From positions 1 through 45,070 of the forward strand of contig PWME01000219.1 in assembly GCA_003559235.1 (NCBI GenBank): DNA of 45,070 nucleotides, in the 5' to 3' direction. Source of the DNA: Mollicutes bacterium (GTDB lineage Bacteria; Bacillota_I; Bacilli_A; Izemoplasmatales; Izemoplasmataceae). Shown piece after piece: positions 20,009 to 27,609 of the stretch (its first letter is position 1; the number at the start of each line of letters is the position of its first letter). The position numbers and the translations under genes are program-made. The notes beneath the pieces are model-generated. The model had not been told where the DNA came from. It saw nothing but the letters and a program-made list of their open reading frames with translations, and ran no database searches.

Positions 20009-20012
20009 ATTA

Positions 20013-22010
20013 TCACCTGATTTTTTTGAGTAACGCGTCTAAATCTTCTTTTTCAATCAGTACATCACGTGGTTTTGACCCTAAGTTTTCAGACACAATA
20101 TTAGCATCTTCTAGCGATTGCACAATACTTTGCGCACGGTTAAAACCAATATTAAAGTTTTTACTAATTTTATTAATGCTTGCCTCTTGCGCTTCAACAA
20201 CAAAGCGCGCAACGGTTTCAAATAATTCATCACGCTCAAGCGTTTTGGCAATGCTTTTGACAAGCATATCTTGTGTAAAGCGGTATGTCGGTGGCATTTG
20301 GTCGCGAATGAATGCGGTAATCGTCTCGATGTCCTTATCAGGTACAAACGCCCCTTGCACACGGATTTTCCCTTGTCCATTGCTTGCATAAAGCATATCA
20401 CCACGACCAAGCAGTTTTTCTGCACCACTTGAATCGATAATCGTTTGACTGTCTACATAACTTGATACACTAAACGCAATCCGCGTTGGAATATTAGATT
20501 TAATGGTCCCTTTGACAACATCGGTTGAAGGGCGTTGCGTGGCAATAATCAAATGAATACCGCAAGCCCGTGCTTTTTGTGTAATCCGTTTAATCGCATC
20601 TTCAACGTGTTGCGATGACACCATAATCAAATCCGCTAACTCATCAACTACGATGACAATGTAGGGCATGTATACATTGTCTGATGCTTTTTTTTCATTA
20701 TACGAATCAATATCACGAACGTGTTCATCAGAAAAGATATTAAAACGCCGATCCATTTCATCCACAACCCAACGCAATGCGCCGGTCGCTGCTTTTGCGT
20801 CTGTGATGACAGGGGTTATAAGATGGGGTAAATCATTGTAATGAGACAACTCAACCATCTTTGGATCTATCAAAATCAACTTAAGTTCACTCGGTGTATA
20901 CTTAACGAGCAAACTCATTAAAATGGTATTGATACATACACTTTTTCCACTACCCGTTGCCCCAGCAACGAGTCCGTGGGGCATCGATTTTATTGAAGAA
21001 AATACGGCTTTACCATCAATGTCGAGTCCGAGTGCGACTGTGAGCGGCTGCGCAGCATTCACAAACTTTGAACTTTCAATAATATCGATAAAGTGTACCG
21101 TCTGCATGGTCGCGTTTGGCACTTCAATGCCAACCGTACTTTTTCCTGGAATGGGGGCTTCAATACGAATTTCACGGGCTTCAAGACTCATCTTTAAGTT
21201 ATCCGCAATACCGGTAATTTTTCTTACATTAACCCCGCTATCGAGGGCAATTTCATACCGCGTTACCGTGGGTCCTTGTGTGTGTTTATGTACCTTAGCA
21301 CCAATCGAAAATTCTTCAAACGTTTTATTGAGTGTGTTGATATTTTTTTCAATTGACTCCGTTAAATCAGGTTTCGCTTCTTGCGGTGTTGTGAAAAGGT
21401 CAAAGGGTGGCAACTGGTAATCTTTTGTCGCCTCTAAATCACTACGAACAAAGCCTTCATCAACTTCAATCGGTTCATCATTGAAGATTTCTTCTTGGGG
21501 TTCAACCGTTTCAGTAGGTTCTTGGTCAACTTTGGGGTCTTGAGGTTTGGTTACTTCCTCTTTAGGTTTATGATGAATTGTTTCCTCTAAAGGCTCATCA
21601 TGGGGCATTTTTTTATCAGTCTCGTCTTCATGAATGGTTTCATCGGGTGTGCGATGGATAATGCGTGCACTCCGTCGTTTTTCTTGTGAAGCCATCGCTT
21701 CATTTAAATTTTTACCGCGAATCAAATCGAACTCAGGATACGCAGTGCCATATTTCGCGATTAATTCTTCTTTTGTTAAACGTGGGGTTTTTCGAAAGGA
21801 ATCGAGTTTATCTAAATCACGCTTGTTTGTGCTCATAATTGGTATCACAACGTCATCTTTTACATGCTTGCCAAAAATCGGCGACACAAAACGGTCGCGT
21901 TCTAAAGGTTTCGCCTCAGTGCCATCCGCAATCTGATAAAGTCGAAACGGTGTTTCATCCTCACTACGGCGTCTTGGCGGTACAATGCGTTTAGGTTTTT
22001 TAAACAGCAT
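20013..22010 (-). CDS. sftA: Soluble FtsK/SpoIIIE-family DNA translocase, SftA-like
   Basis: This hexameric ATP-driven pump moves DNA during chromosome segregation. The 665-aa protein has a basic start, a long acidic Pro/Glu-rich linker (about 115-215), the alpha/beta motor with Walker A GATGSGKS (350-357) and Walker B IVIVVDELADL. A C-terminal winged-helix gamma domain (about 600-665) recognises polar DNA motifs. No membrane helix exists anywhere, unlike FtsK and SpoIIIE, which fits SftA of Bacillus. ATG 22010 is chosen because AAGGA lies 8 nt upstream; a TTG at 22028 has none. Confidence 0.88.
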   Translation of the reverse strand: MLFKKPKRIVPPRRRSEDETPFRLYQIADGTEAKPLERDRFVSPIFGKHVKDDVVIPIMSTNKRDLDKLDSFRKTPRLTKEELIAKYGTAYPEFDLIRGKNLNEAMASQEKRRSARIIHRTPDETIHEDETDKKMPHDEPLEETIHHKPKEEVTKPQDPKVDQEPTETVEPQEEIFNDEPIEVDEGFVRSDLEATKDYQLPPFDLFTTPQEAKPDLTESIEKNINTLNKTFEEFSIGAKVHKHTQGPTVTRYEIALDSGVNVRKITGIADNLKMSLEAREIRIEAPIPGKSTVGIEVPNATMQTVHFIDIIESSKFVNAAQPLTVALGLDIDGKAVFSSIKSMPHGLVAGATGSGKSVCINTILMSLLVKYTPSELKLILIDPKMVELSHYNDLPHLITPVITDAKAATGALRWVVDEMDRRFNIFSDEHVRDIDSYNEKKASDNVYMPYIVIVVDELADLIMVSSQHVEDAIKRITQKARACGIHLIIATQRPSTDVVKGTIKSNIPTRIAFSVSSYVDSQTIIDSSGAEKLLGRGDMLYASNGQGKIRVQGAFVPDKDIETITAFIRDQMPPTYRFTQDMLVKSIAKTLERDELFETVARFVVEAQEASINKISKNFNIGFNRAQSIVQSLEDANIVSENLGSKPRDVLIEKEDLDALLKKIR

Positions 22011-22024
22011 GGTGATCATCCTTA

Positions 22025-22357
22025 TCAATTATTCTTGTTTAACGTCTTATCAAAAAACGCCTTAACCTCAAGCACAGTTTTTCGGTAACGATTGGTGTAG
22101 AGTCCGTAACGCTTCCCATTTTTGTAGATCGCAAACGATGGCACACCATCAATCGGTTCTTCTTTAAACGCGACCAACAGATCGCCTCGCTTTACACGGT
22201 AAAAATGCACCGTTGGATAAAGCGCTTCAAGTGCAGGCATAAACCGCTCTGCATAAGCACAATCTAAACATGTATCGGTGGTGTACATGAATACTGAGTA
22301 AGCATCTTCATTGAGACATTGCCTGTATTCATCATAACTAGTAATCGTCTTCATCAT
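22025..22357 (-). CDS. Thioredoxin-like protein
   Basis: This is a 110-aa thioredoxin-fold protein. It has the redox pair Cys30-Leu-Asp-Cys33 in TDTCLDCAYAE, placed as in thioredoxins, and the cis-Pro loop DGVPSFAIYKNG. The CLDC dipeptide differs from the CGPC of TrxA, so it is more likely a specialised thiol protein than the main thioredoxin. No signal peptide is seen, so it should be cytoplasmic. The start at 22357 (first of two ATGs) follows GTGGAAA and overlaps the upstream gene by 20 nt. Substrate unknown. Confidence 0.8.
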   Translation of the reverse strand: MMKTITSYDEYRQCLNEDAYSVFMYTTDTCLDCAYAERFMPALEALYPTVHFYRVKRGDLLVAFKEEPIDGVPSFAIYKNGKRYGLYTNRYRKTVLEVKAFFDKTLNKNN

Positions 22358-23087
22358 CAATGTTTCCACTTTCGAGTGCGCGAATGGTCTCATCTACCAC
22401 ATCAAGGGATAAATCTTCATCAAACAGCTTCTTCGAATACACTTTTGAGGTTTCTTCACCGACAATCCCAATAATCGTTAAGCTAATCTTTTTCGTAATG
22501 AAATCTACCCCAGTGTTAATGACGAGCTTTCTAAACCAATATGCTGGATTAAACAAATTGATAGCGCCAATGGTTGTTTTAACAGCCCGTTTAACATTTT
22601 TCTTTTTGGCAAATTTAATCAGTTTCTTTTCATCCATATTACGCTTTAATTCATACGCGCGCACGATTTTTGTGACACGGACACCGCGGGTACTTTTTAA
22701 GACGGGTGTATTCAAAATGCCATCAAGTCGTTCAATGACATAACGATTAAGTTCTAGCATTTCATCAACACTTAACTCTAGCATCGGATACTTCGAGTTA
22801 GGAAAGTAATAACTAGAAATTGATTCAATTAATTCATAAGAGAGTTCATACGTTATTTTTGCGGTTGAACGATCCGATTTTTTATATAAACGCTTAAATT
22901 CATCTTGTTTATCGATAATTAGCGCTTTTAAGTCTTCTTCTTCAACGGCTTCGGCTGGTCTATGCAAAATATGTGACCCAATGTTTTTACCACGAATGGC
23001 AAAATAAACATAGATCATCGTAAATAAAACAAACCCGAAGGCGATTCCTAAAAAGAAGCTCAATACGTCGGTTATTGAAAAAGACAC
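22338..23087 (-). CDS. Uncharacterised membrane-anchored protein
   Basis: I do not recognise this 249-aa protein. A single N-terminal membrane helix (about 7-32, FFLGIAFGFVLFTMIYVYFAI) is followed by a cytoplasmic, charged, mostly helical domain. That domain contains a basic stretch (KKLIKFAKKKNVKRAVKTT, about 155-173) and an amphipathic region (INLFNPAYWFRKLVINTGVDFITKKISL) before an acidic tail ending DDEDDY. The start is GTG 23087 with AAGGTGG upstream and an extended -10 promoter close by. As the first gene of the operon with sftA, lepB, rbgA and rnhB, a cell-envelope or division role is possible but unproven. Confidence 0.75.
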   Translation of the reverse strand: MSFSITDVLSFFLGIAFGFVLFTMIYVYFAIRGKNIGSHILHRPAEAVEEEDLKALIIDKQDEFKRLYKKSDRSTAKITYELSYELIESISSYYFPNSKYPMLELSVDEMLELNRYVIERLDGILNTPVLKSTRGVRVTKIVRAYELKRNMDEKKLIKFAKKKNVKRAVKTTIGAINLFNPAYWFRKLVINTGVDFITKKISLTIIGIVGEETSKVYSKKLFDEDLSLDVVDETIRALESGNIDDEDDY

Positions 23088-23113
23088 AGCTTCTCACCAC
23101 CTTTACTCTCCCC

Positions 23114-23122
23114 ATTATATCA
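23114..23122 (-). promoter_or_regulatory. Extended -10 promoter of the 23087-17683 operon
   Basis: The minus strand reads TGATATAAT, an extended -10 element, 27 nt before the GTG start of the uncharacterised membrane protein. TTGAAA lies 14 nt upstream, too close for a standard -35, so the TG extension probably matters. Confidence 0.6.
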
Positions 23123-23164
23123 TAAGCACATGATTTCAACGACAAGCAAAAAATGTGAATTTCA

Positions 23165-23193
23165 TTGAATGCGACGCCATTGTATGCGATAAT
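23165..23193 (+). promoter_or_regulatory. Promoter of the HAD phosphatase gene
   Basis: TTGAAT (23165-23170), a 17-nt spacer and GATAAT (23188-23193) precede the ATG at 23211. It is divergent from the promoter at 23114-23122, with only about 40 nt between the two. Confidence 0.6.
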
Positions 23194-23210
23194 CATACGA
23201 GGTGGTATGT

Positions 23211-24047
23211 ATGAAAGACTATTTAATTGCACTCGATTTGGATGGAACGTTACTTTATGACTGGAGCACAATTCATGAAAAGACGGTTGCTTACTTAAAA
23301 AGCCTTAAAGCAATGGGACACAAACTGGTCATTGCGACAGGGAGACCTTATCGCAGTAGCATCGGCTTTTATGATTCGCTTGGGCTCAACACGCCGTTGA
23401 TTAACTATAACGGTGCCTTAGTAACGTGGAAAAACAATCCCGCATTTACGCCAGTCAACATCACATTAAACAAAGATGATGTCATCGATATTTTCACAAA
23501 AAATGCGCCTTATATTTACAACGCATTTTGTGAGATTCGCGATGATATTTATTTGCTTGAAGACCGTGAAGATATTGCGCCATTACTGCATAATTTTAAT
23601 GGTGCTAAATTGCATGTAGGCCCTTTGCATGAAACATTACCCGCTGGAACAAATGGCTGCATTATCATTGCCCACAAATCTCAAGGGCAGCATATTGAAA
23701 ATTACATTAATACCCATTATAAAGATAAAATCGGCTGCCGTAACTGGGGCGATGATAACCGCTTTATTATCGAACTTTTTTCGCCAAAAACCAACAAAGG
23801 GGAAGCCTTGAAAAACGTCGCACGGTCACTAGGAATACCGCGCGAACGCATCATTGCTTTTGGGGATGGCATGAACGATGTTGAAATGCTTGCGTATGCA
23901 GCAACAGGGGTGGCTGTAAACAATGCGCATGAATCATTACGTGCCGTGGCTGATGTGATTAGCCCACACGATCATAAAGACCATCCCATTGAACGCTATT
24001 TGTCAAAGCATCTAGATGATGCACCAGACTTTGACCCTTCATTATAA
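23211..24047 (+). CDS. Cof-type HAD-family sugar-phosphate phosphatase
   Basis: This is a 278-aa cytosolic hydrolase of the Cof/YcsE subfamily. Motif I is ALDLDGTLL with nucleophile Asp9 and acid Asp11, motif II is VIATGRP, and motif IV is GDGMNDVEML. Between motifs II and III sits the large C2-type cap. The family removes phosphate from sugar phosphates, FMN or similar metabolites, and the substrate cannot be told from sequence. GAGGTGG precedes ATG 23211. It is one of very few plus-strand genes here and has its own promoter and terminator. Confidence 0.9.
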   Translation: MKDYLIALDLDGTLLYDWSTIHEKTVAYLKSLKAMGHKLVIATGRPYRSSIGFYDSLGLNTPLINYNGALVTWKNNPAFTPVNITLNKDDVIDIFTKNAPYIYNAFCEIRDDIYLLEDREDIAPLLHNFNGAKLHVGPLHETLPAGTNGCIIIAHKSQGQHIENYINTHYKDKIGCRNWGDDNRFIIELFSPKTNKGEALKNVARSLGIPRERIIAFGDGMNDVEMLAYAATGVAVNNAHESLRAVADVISPHDHKDHPIERYLSKHLDDAPDFDPSL

Positions 24048-24048
24048 A

Positions 24049-24081
24049 ACGCGCCGCCTTGATTAGACAGCGCGTTTTTTT
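24049..24081. terminator. Bidirectional intrinsic terminator
   Basis: ACGCGC (24049-24054) pairs with GCGCGT (24070-24075) and is followed by TTTTTTT on the plus strand. The minus strand ends in a shorter TTTTATAA. It separates the convergent HAD and HTH genes and overlaps the stop codon of the latter. Confidence 0.8.
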
Positions 24082-24532
24082 ATGCGACAGCTTTCGCTGC
24101 ATCAAGCACTTTTTCAACATAATCAGCATCGCCTGTTAAGGTGATTCTGGTTATTTTTTTATCCGTATTAAACTTCATGGTAAATTTCGTAGGGTTTGCA
24201 TTGCTTATGTCAAGGACTTGTTGGCGTAAGGTTGATAATTTTGCTTGACTTAAATCATGCATATCAATGATTGTGCACACTTGCATCGTTTTCATAGAAT
24301 GCATCGCTCCTTTCAAAAACATTTTGACCTGTTCTGAGGCTTCTTGTGTAATCAATCCCATGGTAGTTTTTCTTTCCATATACGCTTTTATGTCCGCTTC
24401 ATTAAATTGCCACGTTCCACCAAGTTTTGACCCGCTGAGTAGCCCCTCTTTGAGATGCCGTCTCACGGTTCGTTCTGATAAACCACTCATCATGACAACG
24501 TCTTCAAGTCGATACATATTATTTGATTTCAT
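24080..24532 (-). CDS. Small HTH (MerR/excisionase-type) DNA-binding protein
   Basis: This is a 150-aa protein. The N-terminal domain (about 6-55: YRLEDVVMMSGLSERTVRRHLKEG...GTWQFNEADIKAYM) is a winged helix-turn-helix of the HTH_17/MerR-like type. The remainder is alpha/beta and unrecognised; it has VCTIIDMHDLSQAKLSTL and a closing strand-helix FTMKFNTDKKITRITLTGDA. The start is ATG 24532 with TTAGG 8 nt upstream. Its promoter is embedded in long TGTCA repeats, so autoregulation is likely (inference). Targets elsewhere are unknown. Confidence 0.75.
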   Translation of the reverse strand: MKSNNMYRLEDVVMMSGLSERTVRRHLKEGLLSGSKLGGTWQFNEADIKAYMERKTTMGLITQEASEQVKMFLKGAMHSMKTMQVCTIIDMHDLSQAKLSTLRQQVLDISNANPTKFTMKFNTDKKITRITLTGDADYVEKVLDAAKAVA

Positions 24533-24549
24533 CTTTATCACCTAACCAA

Positions 24550-24601
24550 AGTATATACTACATGTCAAAACATGTCAACATTATTTTGACATGTTTTGTC
24601 A
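24550..24601 (-). promoter_or_regulatory. Promoter with repeated TTGACATG operator upstream of the HTH gene
   Basis: The minus strand has a consensus promoter: TTGACA (24573-24578), 17 nt, TATACT (24550-24555). Overlapping it is a 16-nt inverted repeat with one mismatch, TGTCAAAACATGTCAA (24563-24578) and TTGACATGTTTTGTCA (24586-24601), separated by 7 nt. Within each arm the TTGACA/TGTCA unit recurs about 10 bp apart, one helical turn. The -35 box is itself part of the repeat, so a protein bound here would block transcription. Confidence 0.75.
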
Positions 24602-24611
24602 TTTTTGATTG

Positions 24612-24635
24612 AAAAAAAAGGAGTTTTTACTCCTT
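24612..24635 (-). terminator. Intrinsic terminator after ffh
   Basis: AAGGAG (24618-24623) and CTCCTT (24630-24635) form a stem. On the minus strand it is followed by eight T residues (24612-24619, partly shared with the stem). It starts 3 nt past the ffh stop. Confidence 0.85.
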
Positions 24636-24637
24636 AA

Positions 24638-26041
24638 TCAAAAGCGGAATCCGCCTTTGCGCTTTCCTTTTCCCTTTTTTTGTTTCTTTGCAGGTTGAGA
24701 TGGGATGGATTTCATCGGATTGGATGGGTCGATTTTTGATGGGTCCATCGATGACATTTGTTTAAACGTTTCATGTTGTTGTTCTAAACTGCGAATCAGT
24801 TTATTCACTTCTGCAACGCTACGCCCTGACCCTTTTGCGATACGGCGTCTTCGGCTTGCGTTTTGTTTTAATAAAGCAGGGCGTTTACGTTCTTCTTTTG
24901 TCATTGAACCAATTAATGCTTCAATAAATACAAGTTGCCTATCATCGACATTTACATTTTTCATCATTTTTGAAACACCTGGAATAAGTTTCATAATTCC
25001 GCCAAGAGAACCCATGCGCTTTAACATTTTGAGTTGTTTTAAATAATCATTGTAGTTAAACTTGCCAGACATCATTTTTTCCATCATGTTCATCATGTCA
25101 TCTTCATCAACGTTTTCAGTAACTTTGTCGACGAGTGATAAGACATCGCCCATGCCGAGGATTCGACCCGCCATGCGTTCTGGATGAAAGACTTCAAAGG
25201 CGTCATATTTTTCCCCAACACCCATAAATTTAATCGGTACATCCGCAACTCTTCTTAATGACAAAGCCGCGCCACCACGCGTATCGCCATCAAGCTTGGT
25301 AATAATGGCACCAGTAATATCAAGCGATGTATTAAAGTGTTCGGCAACTTGTACAGCATCTTGACCGGTCATAGCATCTAATACTAACAACGTTTCATCC
25401 GGCTGAATGGCTGTTTTAACACGCTGTATTTCATCCATCATGGTGGCATCAATATGCAGTCTTCCCGCTGTGTCAAAAATGAGTAAGTCATACGCATTTG
25501 TTTCTGCGTGCGTTAAGGCTTTTTCAGCGATGGTTTCTGGTGCTTCCTTCGTTCCCATATCAAAAACATCGATGCTTAAATCACTACCGATTTTTTGAAG
25601 CTGATCAATGGCTGCAGGACGATGGACGTCGAGTGCAACAAGCAACGGGTTAACGCTGTGGTGTTTTCGCAAATAGTTTGCGAGCTTCCCTGCTGTTGTT
25701 GTTTTACCTGACCCTTGCAATCCCGCAAGCATAACTTTATTAAGTCCTTGTTTTAGGGCAAACGTGTGCGATTCGCCCCCAAGTAATTCTTTTAATTCAT
25801 CGCGAACGATTTTAACAACTTGTTGTGAAGGGTTTAGACCTTTAAGAATCTTTTCATCAAGCGCCTTTTCTTTTACTTCACGTGTAAAGGTTTTAACGAC
25901 TCTAAAATTGACGTCTGCTTCTAATAAACTAAGACGCACCTCACGCATCATTTCTTCAATATCTTTTTCACTGAGACGTGCTTTACCACTTAAACGTCTC
26001 AATGCCATTTGCATGCGATCAGACAATTGTTCAAATGCCAT
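24638..26041 (-). CDS. ffh: Signal recognition particle protein Ffh
   Basis: Ffh binds signal sequences on ribosomes and delivers them to FtsY. The start is ATG 26041, giving 467 aa with AGGTGG about 6 nt upstream; the frame extends to 26065 inside ylxM without an SD. The N domain (FEQLSDRMQMALRRL), G1 GLQGSGKTTTAGKLA, DTAGR, TKLDGDTRGG and a methionine-rich M domain (DDMMNMMEKMMSGKFNY, SKMMKNV) are in order. The basic C-terminus KKQKKGKGKRKGGFRF is typical. Confidence 0.97.
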   Translation of the reverse strand: MAFEQLSDRMQMALRRLSGKARLSEKDIEEMMREVRLSLLEADVNFRVVKTFTREVKEKALDEKILKGLNPSQQVVKIVRDELKELLGGESHTFALKQGLNKVMLAGLQGSGKTTTAGKLANYLRKHHSVNPLLVALDVHRPAAIDQLQKIGSDLSIDVFDMGTKEAPETIAEKALTHAETNAYDLLIFDTAGRLHIDATMMDEIQRVKTAIQPDETLLVLDAMTGQDAVQVAEHFNTSLDITGAIITKLDGDTRGGAALSLRRVADVPIKFMGVGEKYDAFEVFHPERMAGRILGMGDVLSLVDKVTENVDEDDMMNMMEKMMSGKFNYNDYLKQLKMLKRMGSLGGIMKLIPGVSKMMKNVNVDDRQLVFIEALIGSMTKEERKRPALLKQNASRRRRIAKGSGRSVAEVNKLIRSLEQQHETFKQMSSMDPSKIDPSNPMKSIPSQPAKKQKKGKGKRKGGFRF

Positions 26042-26042
26042 G

Positions 26043-26366
26043 TTATTCCACCTTTTCAAGCGCATCGATTAGCGCGATGATGGTTTCATCACGCGATGCA
26101 TTGCGCAGTTCATTCATAAGTTCTTGACGCGTTTTTGCTTTTGCGTGTAAAGCAAGTTTTTTTTCATAGTCATACAGTTTTTGCGTACCGCGTTGAATTT
26201 GGTCGTGCACGGCGGTACGACTCACTTGATACATTTGTGCAAGTTCTGATAATGTGTAGTTATCATAGTAATAATGACGCATTCTTTCAGCTTGCGATGG
26301 GGGGAGAAGTACACCATAAAAATCAAGCAGTTCAATAATTTTGACGTGATCGTTAATCGGTTTCAT
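26043..26366 (-). CDS. ylxM: YlxM-family SRP-associated HTH protein
   Basis: YlxM (p13) is a small helical protein encoded with ffh and ftsY in Bacillota, where it modulates SRP activity. The 107-aa protein has a sigma-70 region 4-like HTH (YNLxxxLSELAQMYQVSRTAVHDQIQRGTQKL form, here YDNYTLSELAQMYQVSRTAV). The start overlaps the ftsY end by 14 nt and has no good SD, pointing to translational coupling. Confidence 0.9.
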   Translation of the reverse strand: MKPINDHVKIIELLDFYGVLLPPSQAERMRHYYYDNYTLSELAQMYQVSRTAVHDQIQRGTQKLYDYEKKLALHAKAKTRQELMNELRNASRDETIIALIDALEKVE

Positions 26367-27330
26367 CTAATAAGTCCGTAAAGAGACCGTATATGTATGC
26401 TTCAATATCAAAATATTCTAAATCATCGACGGTTTCCCCCAATCCGACGAGTTTAACAGGAATCCCAAGCGTTTCGCGAACCGCTAAAGCAATCCCACCT
26501 TTCGCCGAACCGTCAAGTTTGGTTAATACAACCCCGCTAAGGTTTGTAACTTCATTGAATATTTTTGCCTGATTCATACCATTTTGGCCTGTTGTTGCGT
26601 CCAAAACAAGCAATGATTCATGGGGTGCATCTGGCACAGCTCGCCCTAACACACGGGAAATTTTTTCAAGTTCACGCATTAAGTTGGCTTTGTTTTGTAA
26701 GCGACCAGCGGTATCACATAATAAGACATCAATGTCATTCGCCTTAGCATATTGAACGGCATCGTACATCACGCTTGAAGGGTCACTGCCTTCAGGCTTC
26801 TCAAAAAATGCACAGCCAACACGTTCACTCCAAATGCGTAATTGATTAATCGCACCCGCACGAAATGTATCACCCGCAACCATCATAACGCTTTTGCCTT
26901 TTTGCATTAATAAATGCGCCACTTTGGCAATGGTAGTAGTTTTACCAACCCCATTAACCCCAACAAAAAGCAAGACACTCAACGGTTGATCGATGACTAA
27001 GTTTGTATCAATGACTTCATCGCGAACATAGCGCTTAAACATCGCCTCAACAATCGCCTCACGTAGTGCTGCTGCATCTTTAATGCCTTCTGTGGCTACG
27101 GTTTCCCGCAAATGCGAAACGATGGATAAGACAGTGTCAACACCCATATCAGCCATGATAAACGCTTCTTCTAAATCATCGAATAAATCGTCATCAATTC
27201 TTCTACCACTAGCGAGTAAAGTATCTAAATCACCAAAAACGCTTTGACGCGTTTTTTCCATCCCAATTTTATATTTTTTTGCTTTTTCTTTTCGTGCTTT
27301 ACTTTGAAAAAGTTTACTAAACAATCCCAT
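26353..27330 (-). CDS. ftsY: Signal recognition particle receptor FtsY
   Basis: FtsY is the membrane-associated GTPase that receives the Ffh-ribosome complex. The 325-aa form begins [20 protein letters not shown], a short amphipathic and basic lead without the long acidic A domain of E. coli. NG-domain motifs are [18 protein letters not shown] (G1), [13 protein letters not shown] (G3), [10 protein letters not shown] (G4) and the C-terminal [17 protein letters not shown] 27330 or ATG 27336 are both possible. The SD is weak (GGGAAAGAAG). Confidence 0.96.
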   Translation of the reverse strand: MGLFSKLFQSKARKEKAKKYKIGMEKTRQSVFGDLDTLLASGRRIDDDLFDDLEEAFIMADMGVDTVLSIVSHLRETVATEGIKDAAALREAIVEAMFKRYVRDEVIDTNLVIDQPLSVLLFVGVNGVGKTTTIAKVAHLLMQKGKSVMMVAGDTFRAGAINQLRIWSERVGCAFFEKPEGSDPSSVMYDAVQYAKANDIDVLLCDTAGRLQNKANLMRELEKISRVLGRAVPDAPHESLLVLDATTGQNGMNQAKIFNEVTNLSGVVLTKLDGSAKGGIALAVRETLGIPVKLVGLGETVDDLEYFDIEAYIYGLFTDLLDETD

Positions 27331-27362
27331 ATTCATCACTTCTTTCCCGTCTTCACAACCGC

Positions 27363-27371
27363 ATTATATCA
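27363..27371 (-). promoter_or_regulatory. Extended -10 promoter of ftsY-ylxM-ffh
   Basis: The minus strand shows TGATATAAT with only a weak -35 candidate (TTCCTA, 27386-27391). It lies directly downstream of the terminator of the candidate small RNA and about 33 nt before the ftsY start. Confidence 0.6.
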
Positions 27372-27393
27372 TAACACAAAACACTTAGGAATG

Positions 27394-27507
27394 AAAAAAC
27401 CCCTTTCCAAAGGGAAATCCGCCTCTCGGCGGATTAAGGAAGGGGATGTGTGAATATAAAATATTCACCATGCTATGTAAGGGATAAGTCGCGACCTCTC
27501 AGTCGCA
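27394..27507 (-). ncRNA. Candidate structured small RNA of about 113 nt between topA and ftsY
   Basis: This stretch has its own consensus promoter and ends in a hairpin with six T residues, yet contains no ORF. On the minus strand it can form three hairpins. The first is GCGAC/GTCGC (27491-27506). The second is a perfect 8-bp GTGAATAT/ATATTCAC with loop TTT (27450-27468). The third is a long terminal helix CCCCTTCC/GGAAAGGGG (27400-27445) that encloses AATCCGCC-GAGA-GGCGGATT, a GNRA-capped 8-bp stem. It does not match SRP RNA (no GGAAG...GCAGC region), 6S, tmRNA or any riboswitch I know. Confidence 0.6.
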
Positions 27508-27512
27508 ATTAA

Positions 27513-27541
27513 ATAATACCATAGGGTTTTCGTAGTGTCAA
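27513..27541 (-). promoter_or_regulatory. Promoter of the candidate small RNA
   Basis: TTGACA (27536-27541), 17 nt and TATTAT (27513-27518) lie on the minus strand, with expected start near 27506. The -35 lies inside a 14-nt palindrome TAGTGT-CA-ACACTA (27533-27546), a possible operator. The rest of the 27542-27609 gap has a short hairpin (27562-27582) lacking a U-tract. Confidence 0.75.
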
Positions 27542-27609
27542 CACTATTACCTATGTTTTTTACTAAGTTTCAAAATCTTAGTCCTACCCTTCATTTACCT
27601 GTTTTAAAC

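Noticed and set aside
27394-27507. SRP RNA (ffs) next to ftsY
   Set aside because: The size would fit, but the conserved apical region with GGAAG and the asymmetric loops is missing.
27562-27582. Terminator hairpin directly after topA
   Set aside because: The stem ACTAAG/CTTAGT is followed by A residues, not T, on the minus strand.
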